The notes beneath the pieces were generated by a model. The model did not search any database. It was not told the origin of the DNA and was given only the letters and a program-made list of their open reading frames with translations. Positions 1 to 7,812 of a DNA stretch of 64,000 bases are shown here, in pieces. Source of the DNA: Gordonia westfalica (GTDB lineage Bacteria > Actinomycetota > Actinomycetes > Mycobacteriales > Mycobacteriaceae); the NCBI RefSeq assembly GCF_900105725.1, contig NZ_FNLM01000034.1, positions 1,426,001 to 1,490,000 of the forward strand, given 5' to 3'. Numbering within the stretch: the stretch's first letter is position 1; each line of letters begins with the position of its first letter. A program made the translations under genes and the position numbers.

Positions 1-206
1 ACACCAGCACCCTGCAGGGCGGCTTCGCCGACCTCGATCCGGTCACCGACAAGACCGCTCTCACCGCGCTGCCCCTGCTCTCGGGTGTGCGGCTCGCGCC
101 GGTGAAGACCGGCAACGGCACCATCCTGTCCGCCGTCTTCGGCACCGCGCAGAACGGCGCCCAGAACTGCTGGTTCCTCCCGGCAGTCGGCCTGGTCAAC
201 GCCTGA
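1..206 (+). CDS. C-terminal fragment of an unidentified protein
   Basis: An open frame enters from outside the window (first complete codon at base 3) and ends at TGA 204-206, giving 67 residues. The fragment is rich in Gly, Ala, Thr and Leu, has no charged cluster, and has a lone Cys-Trp pair near its end (NCWFLPAVG). Its composition resembles exported actinobacterial proteins, and the next gene encodes a secreted protein, but I recognise no family. Function cannot be assigned from this fragment. Its stop codon lies inside the first copy of a short triplicated repeat. Confidence 0.6.
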   Translation, partial: TSTLQGGFADLDPVTDKTALTALPLLSGVRLAPVKTGNGTILSAVFGTAQNGAQNCWFLPAVGLVNA

Positions 207-248
207 AACAGCGTCAACGCATGAAACCACCTGTCGACGCGTGAAACC
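196..248. repeat. Three imperfect copies of a ~18-bp direct repeat
   Basis: The motif GTC(A/G)ACGC-N-TGAAAC occurs three times in about 50 bp. The first copy includes the last codons and stop of the upstream gene. Each copy carries an in-frame-looking TGA. This is consistent with local duplication of the gene's 3' end. No further function is visible. Confidence 0.6.
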
Positions 249-301
249 CCCGCTCTGCCGAAGACAGTCCCACCCCCACACACAGAACGAATAGACGACA
301 C

Positions 302-1594
302 ATGAACACGCATGGCATCTCTTCAACCCGTCGGAGTGCCCCTCTCGCCCGCACGGTCGCACTCGCCGCCGCCCTCACGATGGGCCTGACCACGTTCGGT
401 CTCGCCACCGAGGCCGTCGCCGAACCGATCACGACCACACCGTCGACCAGCGCGCCGGAGCCCGGCGCCACCACCGACGCCACCGACGCCACCGACGACG
501 AGACGGGTGCACCGGCCGACGACAACGCCGGCACTATCGACGCCCGTGGTCCCGGCCAGGCGCCGGGTGCCGTCTACGCCAACCGTGACCTGCCCCGTGC
601 CCGCATGGTGGCCGGCTCCGCCTCCGGCAACGACTTCACCTACTGGAGCACCGGCGCCGACGGCAAGGCCCATCTGTCGTCCGGCGTGCTGATGGTTCCC
701 GCCGGGCGGGCACCCGCCGGCGGCTGGCCGGTCGTCGCCTGGGCGCACGGCTCGCGTGGCATCGCCGACAAGTGCGCACCCTCGGAGCGTCCGACCAAGG
801 ACGACACGACCGAACTGAGCCGCTGGCTCGGCCGCGGCTATGCCGTCGTCTCCACCGATTACGCGGGGGTCGGCACACCGGGAACCCCGCAGTACTACGA
901 CCTCGAGGCCACCTCCCGCAACATCGTCGATGCGGTGAGTGCCGCGCGCGACGTCTCCGACAACCTGTCGCGTTCGTGGGCTGTTGTCGGCGAGGGTCAG
1001 GGAGCCGCGGCCGCGATCACGCTGGCCCGGCTGGCGCCGCAGCTGAAGGCGCGCAACTCGCTCGACTTCAAGGGTGCCGCGGCGACGTCGGTCCCGGCCG
1101 AATTCGGTGCGCTGCTGGCGAATCTCGGTCCGTCGTCGGCGAGCATGCCGTCCGGACTCGCCGCCGACGCGCTGTACACCCTCAGCGCGATCCGCAACGT
1201 GAACCCGAAGCTCGACGTCGACTCACTGCTCACCGACACCGGCAAGAAGTGGATGACCAGGGCCGCCAACGAGTGCATCACCGAGTTCCGCAAGAACGTC
1301 GACGGCCTCGCCCTCGGTTCGCTCTTCGCCAAGCCGGTGTCGGGCAACACCGAGCTGACGAGCCTGCTCAACGAGGCCACCGCGCTCCCCACCCGTGGGT
1401 TCGTCAAGCCGCTGATCGTGACCCAGTCGCTCCAGGACACCTCGGTCGTCGTGCCGCTGTCGCTGAAGTACCTCAACGAGGTACGCGCCGATCGTCAGGT
1501 GCAGGCCCGCACCTACCTCACGCTCGACGCCGCGCAGTCGGCGAAGCTGTCCGACAACGACATCCGCGCCTTCATGGCCAAAGTCCTGAAGTGA
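302..1594 (+). CDS. Secreted lipase-fold protein lacking the catalytic serine
   Basis: The 430-residue product has a signal peptide (about residues 1-40, cleavage near AVA-EP), then a Thr/Ala/Pro/Asp-rich linker (42-80), then an alpha/beta-hydrolase domain of the secretory lipase (LIP) type. The oxyanion-type AHGS motif is at 148-151 and a late aspartate is present in LQDTSVVVP (Asp379). At the nucleophile elbow, where the family has GxSxG, this protein reads GEGQG (230-234), so the serine is glycine. No histidine follows the late aspartate, so the catalytic histidine also appears missing. The fold is probably intact but ordinary ester hydrolysis is unlikely; binding or a structural role is inference. 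The ATG at 302 gives a good signal peptide. The gene lies 4 bp before the lysoplasmalogenase gene and is probably cotranscribed with it. Confidence 0.75.
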   Translation: MNTHGISSTRRSAPLARTVALAAALTMGLTTFGLATEAVAEPITTTPSTSAPEPGATTDATDATDDETGAPADDNAGTIDARGPGQAPGAVYANRDLPRARMVAGSASGNDFTYWSTGADGKAHLSSGVLMVPAGRAPAGGWPVVAWAHGSRGIADKCAPSERPTKDDTTELSRWLGRGYAVVSTDYAGVGTPGTPQYYDLEATSRNIVDAVSAARDVSDNLSRSWAVVGEGQGAAAAITLARLAPQLKARNSLDFKGAAATSVPAEFGALLANLGPSSASMPSGLAADALYTLSAIRNVNPKLDVDSLLTDTGKKWMTRAANECITEFRKNVDGLALGSLFAKPVSGNTELTSLLNEATALPTRGFVKPLIVTQSLQDTSVVVPLSLKYLNEVRADRQVQARTYLTLDAAQSAKLSDNDIRAFMAKVLK

Positions 1595-1598
1595 GTCG

Positions 1599-2291
1599 AT
1601 GATGGGTCGCCGCCTCTCGAATCGACAGTTGTTCGATCTCGCCTTCGTGGCGACCACGGCGGCGGCGACCGTCACCGGTGCGCTGGGGCATCGGCGGGCG
1701 GCGGGCCTGACCAAGCCGCTGCCGATGCTGCTGCTGGCGGCCCGGACGGCGGCCGGGGCGCGTGAACGCGATGCCCTCGACAACGCCGGATTGGCCGGAG
1801 CCCTGGCGTTCTCGATGGCGGGCGACCGGCTGATGTTGCTCGAGGAGTTCGAGACCGAGCCGGTCGCCAAGGACCGTTACCTACGGCTCGGTGCGACGCT
1901 GTTCACGGGCGCGCAGCTGAGTTACATCGCGACGATGTGGCGAGCCGGAGCCCGGCCGTCGGCGAAGCAACTGCTCCCCCGCGTCGGGCTGCTCGCCGAA
2001 TCGGCCGCGGTCCTCGCGCGCCACCGGCCCGCACTGCTGCCCGTCCTGGGCACCTACGGCAACACCCTCGCGACGATGTCGGCGACGGCGAGCGCCATGT
2101 CCGATCCGCAGCCGCGGTTGCGGATCGGCGGTGTGACGTTCCTGCTGTCTGATCTGGCGATCATCAACCGCCGTCACCTCGTCACCGATCCCCGCATCCG
2201 GATCGCGGGCGAGGCCTGGGTCCTCGGCAGCTACTTCGCCGCGCAGTACCTGCTCATCGGCGGGCTCAGCGAACGCCTCCGACGCCGCTGA
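1599..2291 (+). CDS. YhhN/TMEM86-family lysoplasmalogenase-like membrane protein
   Basis: This 230-residue polytopic protein matches the YhhN family, whose members hydrolyse the vinyl-ether bond of lysoplasmalogens. Family landmarks are visible: KPLPMLLL (about 39-46), GDRLML (about 75-80) and GGVTFLLSD (about 175-184), which carry the conserved acidic residues of the membrane-embedded active site. About six to eight hydrophobic segments are present. The start is ATG 1599; an alternative is the adjacent ATG at 1602. The gene is 4 bp downstream of the lipase-like gene and meets the convergent next gene stop-to-stop with no gap. Actinobacterial substrates are unproven, so the activity is by family only. 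Confidence 0.75.
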   Translation: MMGRRLSNRQLFDLAFVATTAAATVTGALGHRRAAGLTKPLPMLLLAARTAAGARERDALDNAGLAGALAFSMAGDRLMLLEEFETEPVAKDRYLRLGATLFTGAQLSYIATMWRAGARPSAKQLLPRVGLLAESAAVLARHRPALLPVLGTYGNTLATMSATASAMSDPQPRLRIGGVTFLLSDLAIINRRHLVTDPRIRIAGEAWVLGSYFAAQYLLIGGLSERLRRR

Positions 2292-2822
2292 TCAGGCCGT
2301 CGCCCGTCCGCTGCACGACGAGGACTGCGGATTGACCATCGGGTTGAAGGCCATCGCGCCGAGCTTCTGCTTGATGGTGAACGCGACGGGCCCGCTGCCG
2401 GGATGGATGTCGACCTGCCACTTGACGGTGAATCCACGACCCGGCACGAAGGTGGTGCCGGTTCGCCCGGTCCGCAGGTTCCGCCACGACACGGTGACGT
2501 CGTAGGTGTATTCCAGCGCAACGGGTTTCGCCCGGTCGGTGCCGATGAGCGCGATCGCCGGGCCGGGCAGGCCGTCGGCCGGGAAGCGGATGTTGTTGAA
2601 CACGTCGACCCGGACCTTCACCGTGCCCGCCGGCCACGGGTTCACGCTGTCGCAGGCCAGCGTCGTGACGTAGTTCGGTTCGGTGTAGTCGGGGATCGCG
2701 TTCGCGGCCCCGGGCCCGACGCCGATGAGCGCGGCCACCAACCCGACGATCACCGCACCGATACCCGCGCGTGACGCCCGACGTGATCCGTGCCGCCCCG
2801 AAATGCTCTCCCCGCTGATCAT
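2292..2822 (-). CDS. Secreted protein of unknown function
   Basis: The 176-residue product starts with an Arg-rich n-region (residues 8-19) and a hydrophobic helix (about 20-38) ending GAANA-IP, a typical Sec signal peptide. The mature part, about 130 residues, contains many beta-strand-like segments and two cysteines (in LACDSV and SSSCSG) that could form a disulfide. I recognise no catalytic motif. It looks like a small exported beta-rich domain. It is convergent with the lysoplasmalogenase gene and divergent from the HhH-GPD gene, 49 bp apart. Confidence 0.7.
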   Translation of the reverse strand: MISGESISGRHGSRRASRAGIGAVIVGLVAALIGVGPGAANAIPDYTEPNYVTTLACDSVNPWPAGTVKVRVDVFNNIRFPADGLPGPAIALIGTDRAKPVALEYTYDVTVSWRNLRTGRTGTTFVPGRGFTVKWQVDIHPGSGPVAFTIKQKLGAMAFNPMVNPQSSSCSGRATA

Positions 2823-2871
2823 GGGGGCAGTCTAGAGCCGCGCGCCCACCGCGTCTGCCAGAATCGGTCCC

Positions 2872-3444
2872 ATGCCGAAGATCCAGATCGCCCAGGAACC
2901 CGCGGCCGACGAACTGCTCTCGACCGACTCGTTCGCGTTGCTCGTCGGGATGTTGCTGGATCAGCAGTTCCCGATGGAACGGGCCTTCGCCGGTCCCGCC
3001 AAGATCCGTGACCGCTTCGGCACGATGGACCCGGTGGAGATCGCCGACGCCGAGCCCGAGGCCTTCGCGGATCTGTGCTCCACTCCCCCGGCGATCCACC
3101 GCTACGGCCGCTCGATGGCCGGGCGGGTGCAGGCGCTGGCGAAGGTCGTCGCCGAGGAGTACGGTGGTGACGCCTCGCGCATCTGGACCGAGGCGACCAG
3201 CGGCGCCAACCTGATGAAAAGGCTGCGCGACCTGCCCGGATTCGGCGAGCAGAAGGCGAAGATCTTCGTCGCCCTCGTCGCCAAGCAGCTCGACGTCAAG
3301 CCCTCCGGCTGGACCAAGGTCGCCGGCGACTACAGCAAGCAGGGGTACCGGTCGGTCGCCGACGTCGTCGACCCCGACTCGCTGCAGAAGGTCCGCGATT
3401 TCAAGAAGGCGGCCAAGGCGGCGGCAAAGGCCGCGAAGGAGTAG
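2872..3444 (+). CDS. HhH-GPD-type base-excision repair protein
   Basis: The 190-residue protein belongs to the actinobacterial HhH-GPD DNA-repair family. A helix-hairpin-helix element with LPGFGEQKAK is visible at about residues 120-130, followed by LVAKQLDVKPSGW, where the family aspartate would lie. The position of the Nth-type catalytic lysine in the hairpin is occupied by Gln, with Lys one residue later, so bifunctional lyase activity is doubtful. The C-terminus is a Lys/Ala-rich tail of about 20 residues. The protein is small and lacks the C-terminal Cys cluster of Fe-S glycosylases. Substrate specificity cannot be read from the sequence. Confidence 0.75.
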   Translation: MPKIQIAQEPAADELLSTDSFALLVGMLLDQQFPMERAFAGPAKIRDRFGTMDPVEIADAEPEAFADLCSTPPAIHRYGRSMAGRVQALAKVVAEEYGGDASRIWTEATSGANLMKRLRDLPGFGEQKAKIFVALVAKQLDVKPSGWTKVAGDYSKQGYRSVADVVDPDSLQKVRDFKKAAKAAAKAAKE

Positions 3445-3525
3445 GGGCGTCGCTGTGGGTCACCTGACCGGGAATCACCCGACCTTCACCCCCGATCGCG
3501 ATCCGGTGGCCTAGTGTCGGGAACC

Positions 3526-4452
3526 ATGGAGTCTCTTCCCGAACGAAGAAGCGCACCTCCCGGGACCAGTCCGAGTCGTCTGCTCCTCGAGATGCCGCTC
3601 CGGCTGGGATTCACGGTGACCGGAGTGGTCCTCGCCGCAGCCGAATCCGCGGTGACGATCGCACGGATCACCGCGGGCAGCGTTCAGCACGAGATCAGCC
3701 TGGCGATCGGCGCCGAGGACGAACTCAACGCGGCGCGTACCCCCCTCGCGCTCCTCAACCAGCTGTCCGAACTGCTGGGTCCGGAGCGGCCCTTCGGACG
3801 CATCCTGGCCTCGGGCGGCCCCCTGGAACGTCTGCTCAACCCCGGCGGGGTCATCGACCGGCTGACCGCACCCGACGGTCTGCTGGAGAGACTCACCGCG
3901 AAGGGCGGGCTCCTCGACCAGATGGCCGACGACCGCGGCATCCTGATGCGCCTGGCCGCCAAGGACGGGCCACTCGATCGCCTCACCCGCCCCGGCGGCG
4001 TGGTGGACCAGTTCACCGAGAACGAGGGCATCCTCGAACGTCTCACCTCCGAGGGCGGCGTCGTCGACAAACTCACCGCACCCGACGGCATCCTGGAGAA
4101 GGTCACCGCTCCGGGCGGCATCCTCGACCGCTTCGCCGCCGAGGCGGGCCTCCTCGACCAGCTCGTCGGCGAGGGCGGCGCGGTCGAGCGCGCCATTGCG
4201 CCGGGCGGTCCGTTGGATCGGTTCACCGAGCTGACCGAGGTGATGGGTCAGCTCGCACCCAACCTGCTCGCCATGCAGGAGACCGTGCACGAACTCGCCG
4301 AGACCGTGGACCTGCTGAATCAGACGGTGGCACCGCTCGGCGGCCTCGCCGACCGCCTGCCCAAGCGACTCACCCGCGGCCCCAAGGGTTCCGGCGGCAA
4401 CGGCAACGGGGACGCCGCCCCGGCAGACACCAACGGTTACCCGAAGGCCTGA
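3526..4452 (+). CDS. Decapeptide-repeat protein of unknown function
   Basis: Starting from ATG 3526 the product has 308 residues; an upstream GTG at 3514 would add four. A hydrophobic stretch (about residues 18-48) may associate with membrane. It is followed by 14 uninterrupted 10-residue repeats (about 97-236) with consensus xG-[ILVP]-[LIV]-[DE]-[RQK]-[LF]-[TA]-x-x, then an amphipathic helix (about 237-275) and a Gly/Asn-rich tail. The register never slips, so selection on the periodicity is likely. The alternation of hydrophobic and charged positions with terminal Gly suggests a solenoid or a series of short amphipathic turns; this is inference. No enzymatic motif is seen. Both neighbours are unrelated and it appears monocistronic. 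Confidence 0.7.
   Translation: MESLPERRSAPPGTSPSRLLLEMPLRLGFTVTGVVLAAAESAVTIARITAGSVQHEISLAIGAEDELNAARTPLALLNQLSELLGPERPFGRILASGGPLERLLNPGGVIDRLTAPDGLLERLTAKGGLLDQMADDRGILMRLAAKDGPLDRLTRPGGVVDQFTENEGILERLTSEGGVVDKLTAPDGILEKVTAPGGILDRFAAEAGLLDQLVGEGGAVERAIAPGGPLDRFTELTEVMGQLAPNLLAMQETVHELAETVDLLNQTVAPLGGLADRLPKRLTRGPKGSGGNGNGDAAPADTNGYPKA
3814..4233 (+). repeat. In-frame 30-bp tandem repeat array, 14 units
   Basis: This 420-bp array encodes the decapeptide repeats. Units have diverged at the DNA level but keep a 30-bp period, with recurring CTCGACCG/CTCACCGC-type segments and a Gly codon at the unit boundary. All units are in frame with no indels. Confidence 0.85.
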
Positions 4453-4515
4453 GCCCCTGCCCGTTGAGTAGGCACGAGCCGACGCACGGAACTTCCACAT
4501 CACGCAACCCCATGC

Positions 4516-4560
4516 CGGTTGAGCCGACACCGAGCAACGCGAGGCGTCGCGTCGAAACCC
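4516..4560. repeat. Degenerate dispersed repeat (GTTGAG...GTCGAAAC type)
   Basis: The segment has the layout GTTGAG ... CGAG ... GCGTCGAAAC. It matches in outline the copies at 6474-6514 and 19384-19430, and a shorter GTTGAGTAGG piece lies at 4464-4473. It fills the gap between two convergent genes. The copy is degenerate and family membership is by eye. Confidence 0.4.
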
Positions 4561-4576
4561 GCCACACCGGGCTGTG

Positions 4577-6286
4577 TCAGAACGGTGGTGGGTTCTTCCG
4601 GTCCCAGTCGTCTTGTTGTCGGCGATGGGTGTCGGTGCGGGCAGCGCGTTCGTCGTCGAGTCGCCGCCTCGCCGGATGGTCGGGCGGCTGGGTTTTCAAC
4701 GAGCTGAACAGGTCCCGTCCGGTATACGGGTTCCCCAGGTACACATGGCCGGTGGGCGCTTCGAACCAGATCGACATGTACTCGTCTTGCGAATCCCGCC
4801 ACGCCCCGAAGGTCTTGATGCGGTGGTGGAACCGGCACAACGGTTTCAGGTTGCCCTGAAGGGTCTTGCCACCGCGGGCGGGGTTGGTGTGGTCGAACGG
4901 GTGCGTGTGGTCGAGGTCGACGGTCCACACCGGCTGATTACAGCCCGGGAAGGTGCAACACAATTCACCGGCGCGGACCAGTGCCTGCAGCTTCTTGCTC
5001 GGCACGTAGGTGCTGGCTGACGCGTCGGCCTCCGAGGGTTCGGTGCGGACACCTGTCGTGATGAAGGAGTGGATGGCGTCGACGAAGAGTCGGCGCATGG
5101 TGTGGGCGTCGATGAGGCCGTGGCCGTCGAGCATGCCTGGATCATCGTCCAGCCCCTGCAACGTCGTGAGATTCGCGATGATGTGATAGGTCGGGCGAGG
5201 AGCACGGCACGTGGAGCAGGAGCACTTGCACTTCTCGGTCGGCTTCGTCGTTGCGGCGGTTCCGGAGTCGGTTACACCAGCGTCGGTCGCGGCAGGTTCG
5301 ACGACTGTTGCGCCCGTATCGGATTCACCGACGGGTTCGGTCTCCGGGACGTCTCCGACTGTGGTGTCGACTGGCGCACCGGTGTCGAGGTCGTGCGCGA
5401 GCGGTTCGGGTACACAGTCCCGGCACTGGCAGTCCAGATCTTGTCTGCCGTGCGCGAGTGCGAGTAGAGCGTCGGCGCGGCGCTGGCTCATGGTGCGTCC
5501 ATCACGCTTGTGGACACCGGTGGCCATCGCTGTCAGACGGGCGTTGAGCGCGGCGGCGTCGATGTTGGGCACATGCCCGGCGATGCGCGACTGGCCGGGC
5601 TGGTGCCGGTCCGGGCGGATCGTGAGACCGCGGTCGCGGGCGGCGTGTTCGTTGCGGCGTTTCACCGCATCGGGGGCGTGGGTGTGGACGATCTGGTCGA
5701 CCATCGTGGTGAACCGTGTGGTGGACATCGGGTCGCGGGCCAGGATGGCCTCGGCCAACGCCGCGTCGACGGTCGGCATGGTGGCATCGTCGACGAAATC
5801 GGTGCGCTTCATCGCGATCTGGAACCGTGACATGTCGATGCGGGCACAGGCCAGGGTGGTGCCGGTGAGTGGGAGTCGGTATCGCATCGCACCGCCGGTA
5901 CGGATCATGTCCCGCGCCTGGCCCGAGGTCATGTTCATCGCGGCGCCGAACTCGGCGGTGGCCTGCTCGAACCCGTTCGGACCGAACTCCTCATACGGAT
6001 CGCGACCGGCCAACACCTCGGCGGTCATTGCCATCAGGTCGTCGACCGACTCGGCCTGCCCGGAATGGACTTGACTGCGCCGCAGCTGGTAGTCCTCCTC
6101 GCGGTGGTCGTGCAGCAGACTGGCGGCCATCGCCATGCGGCAGGTGTTGACCGCGTTCATCGACGCCGAAACTTGAGCAGTGGCGATCAAGGCTTCCGGG
6201 GAGAGTCCGGCGAGGGGTTCGAACACATCAAAACCCGGGTCGGGGACATCCCCGGCGGGGTCGATGGTGCCGAACTCGAAAGCCAT
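4577..6286 (-). CDS. DUF222 / 13E12-repeat family HNH endonuclease-like protein
   Basis: The 569-residue product (start ATG 6286, the MAFEFG start) has an N-terminal DUF222 domain, a central Asp/Thr/Pro-rich linker containing a CKCSCSTC cluster, and a C-terminal HNH nuclease domain. The HNH core is visible: CCTFPGCNQ, then DLDHTHPFD, then NLKPLCRFHHRIKT, giving two zinc-site cysteine pairs and the HNH catalytic histidines. Families like this are multicopy in mycobacteria and Gordonia; their target is unknown. The gene is full length with no frameshift. It is bordered on both sides by copies of a dispersed repeat (4516-4560 and 6474-6514), as expected for an accessory island, but no transposase or terminal repeats are present. 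Confidence 0.85.
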   Translation of the reverse strand: MAFEFGTIDPAGDVPDPGFDVFEPLAGLSPEALIATAQVSASMNAVNTCRMAMAASLLHDHREEDYQLRRSQVHSGQAESVDDLMAMTAEVLAGRDPYEEFGPNGFEQATAEFGAAMNMTSGQARDMIRTGGAMRYRLPLTGTTLACARIDMSRFQIAMKRTDFVDDATMPTVDAALAEAILARDPMSTTRFTTMVDQIVHTHAPDAVKRRNEHAARDRGLTIRPDRHQPGQSRIAGHVPNIDAAALNARLTAMATGVHKRDGRTMSQRRADALLALAHGRQDLDCQCRDCVPEPLAHDLDTGAPVDTTVGDVPETEPVGESDTGATVVEPAATDAGVTDSGTAATTKPTEKCKCSCSTCRAPRPTYHIIANLTTLQGLDDDPGMLDGHGLIDAHTMRRLFVDAIHSFITTGVRTEPSEADASASTYVPSKKLQALVRAGELCCTFPGCNQPVWTVDLDHTHPFDHTNPARGGKTLQGNLKPLCRFHHRIKTFGAWRDSQDEYMSIWFEAPTGHVYLGNPYTGRDLFSSLKTQPPDHPARRRLDDERAARTDTHRRQQDDWDRKNPPPF

Positions 6287-6473
6287 GACACCACCATACG
6301 AGCAGCCACCGACAATCCTGACCGGCACCGAATCATCGAATCACAGCCACTGTCAACGACTTTCGGTAGTAGATGTTCCCGCGTGACCGATCCCTTCCCG
6401 CTTACCGGGTAGCGCCCGCGGGAAGGAAATCGACACCGCGGGAAGGAAACGGTCCAGCGGGAAACCACCGCCG

Positions 6474-6514
6474 GTCGAGTAGCCGAGGAGCGCTAGCGAC
6501 GAGGCGTATCGAAA
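6474..6514. repeat. Dispersed repeat overlapping a gene 3' end
   Basis: This is a clear copy of a repeat running from GTCGAGTAGCCGAGG to CGTATCGAAAC. On the minus strand it encodes the last residues (GFDTPRR) and the TAG stop of the acyltransferase gene. Related copies are at 4516-4560 and 19384-19430. Confidence 0.6.
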
Positions 6515-7797
6515 CCTGCCCGCAGCAGATCCACATACCGATCGACGTCGGGCATGACCTCCGGACTGGTGGTCACCGACACCGCGATGCGGTCTCCGAT
6601 TCCGTGCACGCCGTGTGTGAGCCCCTGCACCGGTGACAGCGCGGGAAAGCCGGTGGTGAACAGGATCTCAGCGCCGTCGAGCTCGATATCGGCGGCTCCG
6701 CGGTTCACCGAGGACACCACGGTGACACCGGTGACCGCCTCCGGCCGGGTGTCGAGATCGAAGGCCCGGATACCCCAGCGCGCGAGGATCGCCGGAGTGA
6801 CTTCCGAGACCCGTCGCTGCGCGACTCGTGCCGGATCGGCGTCGGCCGCACGGGCGGCGTCGATCTCACCGCGGATGAGTCGGGCACGTTCATACGGATC
6901 GTCGACGTCGAGGTGCAGATCGATCCCCACGTTCCTAAAGTTGTTGCGCGCCTGCGCGTTATCGGATCTCCCGACGGCGAGCTCCACACCGAGACGTGTA
7001 CAACCGTCGCCGAGGTACCTCGGTAGCGCCTGCGAGATCGCGACGAGCACGGCAACGGTGACCGGCGACCCGGACGCGGCCAGACGCTCGCGGTCGAGCA
7101 CGATGACCCGCAGGAGTCGCCGCGGCCCGGGATTCCGGTTCAGCGCCGTCAGCGGATAACCCGGCTTCCCCGGATTCGACTGTCCCCCAGCCCGCGCAAC
7201 CCGGATTCCGCGTCGGATCGTCGTGACGAACTCGCCCGGGAACCGCAGCGCACCGAGCGCGAGGGTCCCGCCATCGCGCACCGGCCCGGGGACGCCGAGG
7301 CCGCCGCGCTCGCATTCGTCGTACGGCGCGGTGAACAGGTCCCGCGCGATCTGCGACGCACGACGACCGTCGCCGAGGGCGTGTGAGATCTGGAGCACCA
7401 CAACGACTCCCGTGACCGATTCGTCATCGCCTACCGGAAGGTCGGTCACCGGACCGAACAGATGCAGGCGCCACGCGGCCCGGGACGGGACGAGCGGTTC
7501 GCCGATGAGGCCGGCGACCGAGTCCAGACACGACGACCAGGTCCGCGTCGTGGTGTCGACGCGGACCTGGTCGGGGTCGGGTTCGGCGGAGACCCAGTAC
7601 GGACGGTCGGCGGTGGCCGGAACGTCGTGGACACGCAGACACAGGTCGTCGACGTGCCGAGCCCTCGCCAGCAACCGTCGCGCGCATCCGTCGATCGAGA
7701 TCGACGGTGTGGCAAAGCAGTACAGCAAGAACTGGTCGTTCGGGATGCGCACGGACATCCAGTACGACGCGGCGTCCGCCGCTGCCATCCGCTGCAT
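6493..7797 (-). CDS. WS/DGAT-family acyltransferase, divergent
   Basis: The 434-residue product aligns in layout with wax ester synthase/acyl-CoA:diacylglycerol acyltransferases: an N-terminal condensation-like domain with SHALGDG (about residues 138-144) and a C-terminal DUF1298-like part with NFRNVGIDL and a TGFPALSP segment. The canonical HHxxxDG reads SHALGDG here; the first His is Ser but the second, catalytic His and the DG are kept. Such enzymes esterify acyl-CoA to long-chain alcohols or diacylglycerol for storage lipid. The departures elsewhere mean the acceptor may differ. The C-terminal residues come from a dispersed repeat. It lies 15 bp downstream of the flavoprotein gene on the same strand. 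Confidence 0.7.
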   Translation of the reverse strand: MQRMAAADAASYWMSVRIPNDQFLLYCFATPSISIDGCARRLLARARHVDDLCLRVHDVPATADRPYWVSAEPDPDQVRVDTTTRTWSSCLDSVAGLIGEPLVPSRAAWRLHLFGPVTDLPVGDDESVTGVVVVLQISHALGDGRRASQIARDLFTAPYDECERGGLGVPGPVRDGGTLALGALRFPGEFVTTIRRGIRVARAGGQSNPGKPGYPLTALNRNPGPRRLLRVIVLDRERLAASGSPVTVAVLVAISQALPRYLGDGCTRLGVELAVGRSDNAQARNNFRNVGIDLHLDVDDPYERARLIRGEIDAARAADADPARVAQRRVSEVTPAILARWGIRAFDLDTRPEAVTGVTVVSSVNRGAADIELDGAEILFTTGFPALSPVQGLTHGVHGIGDRIAVSVTTSPEVMPDVDRYVDLLRAGFDTPRR

Positions 7798-7812
7798 GCG
7801 GCCAGGGTAGCC

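Noticed and set aside
4577..6520. Mobile element carrying the DUF222-HNH gene
   Set aside because: The flanking repeats are short dispersed units also found elsewhere; there is no transposase, terminal inverted repeat or target duplication.
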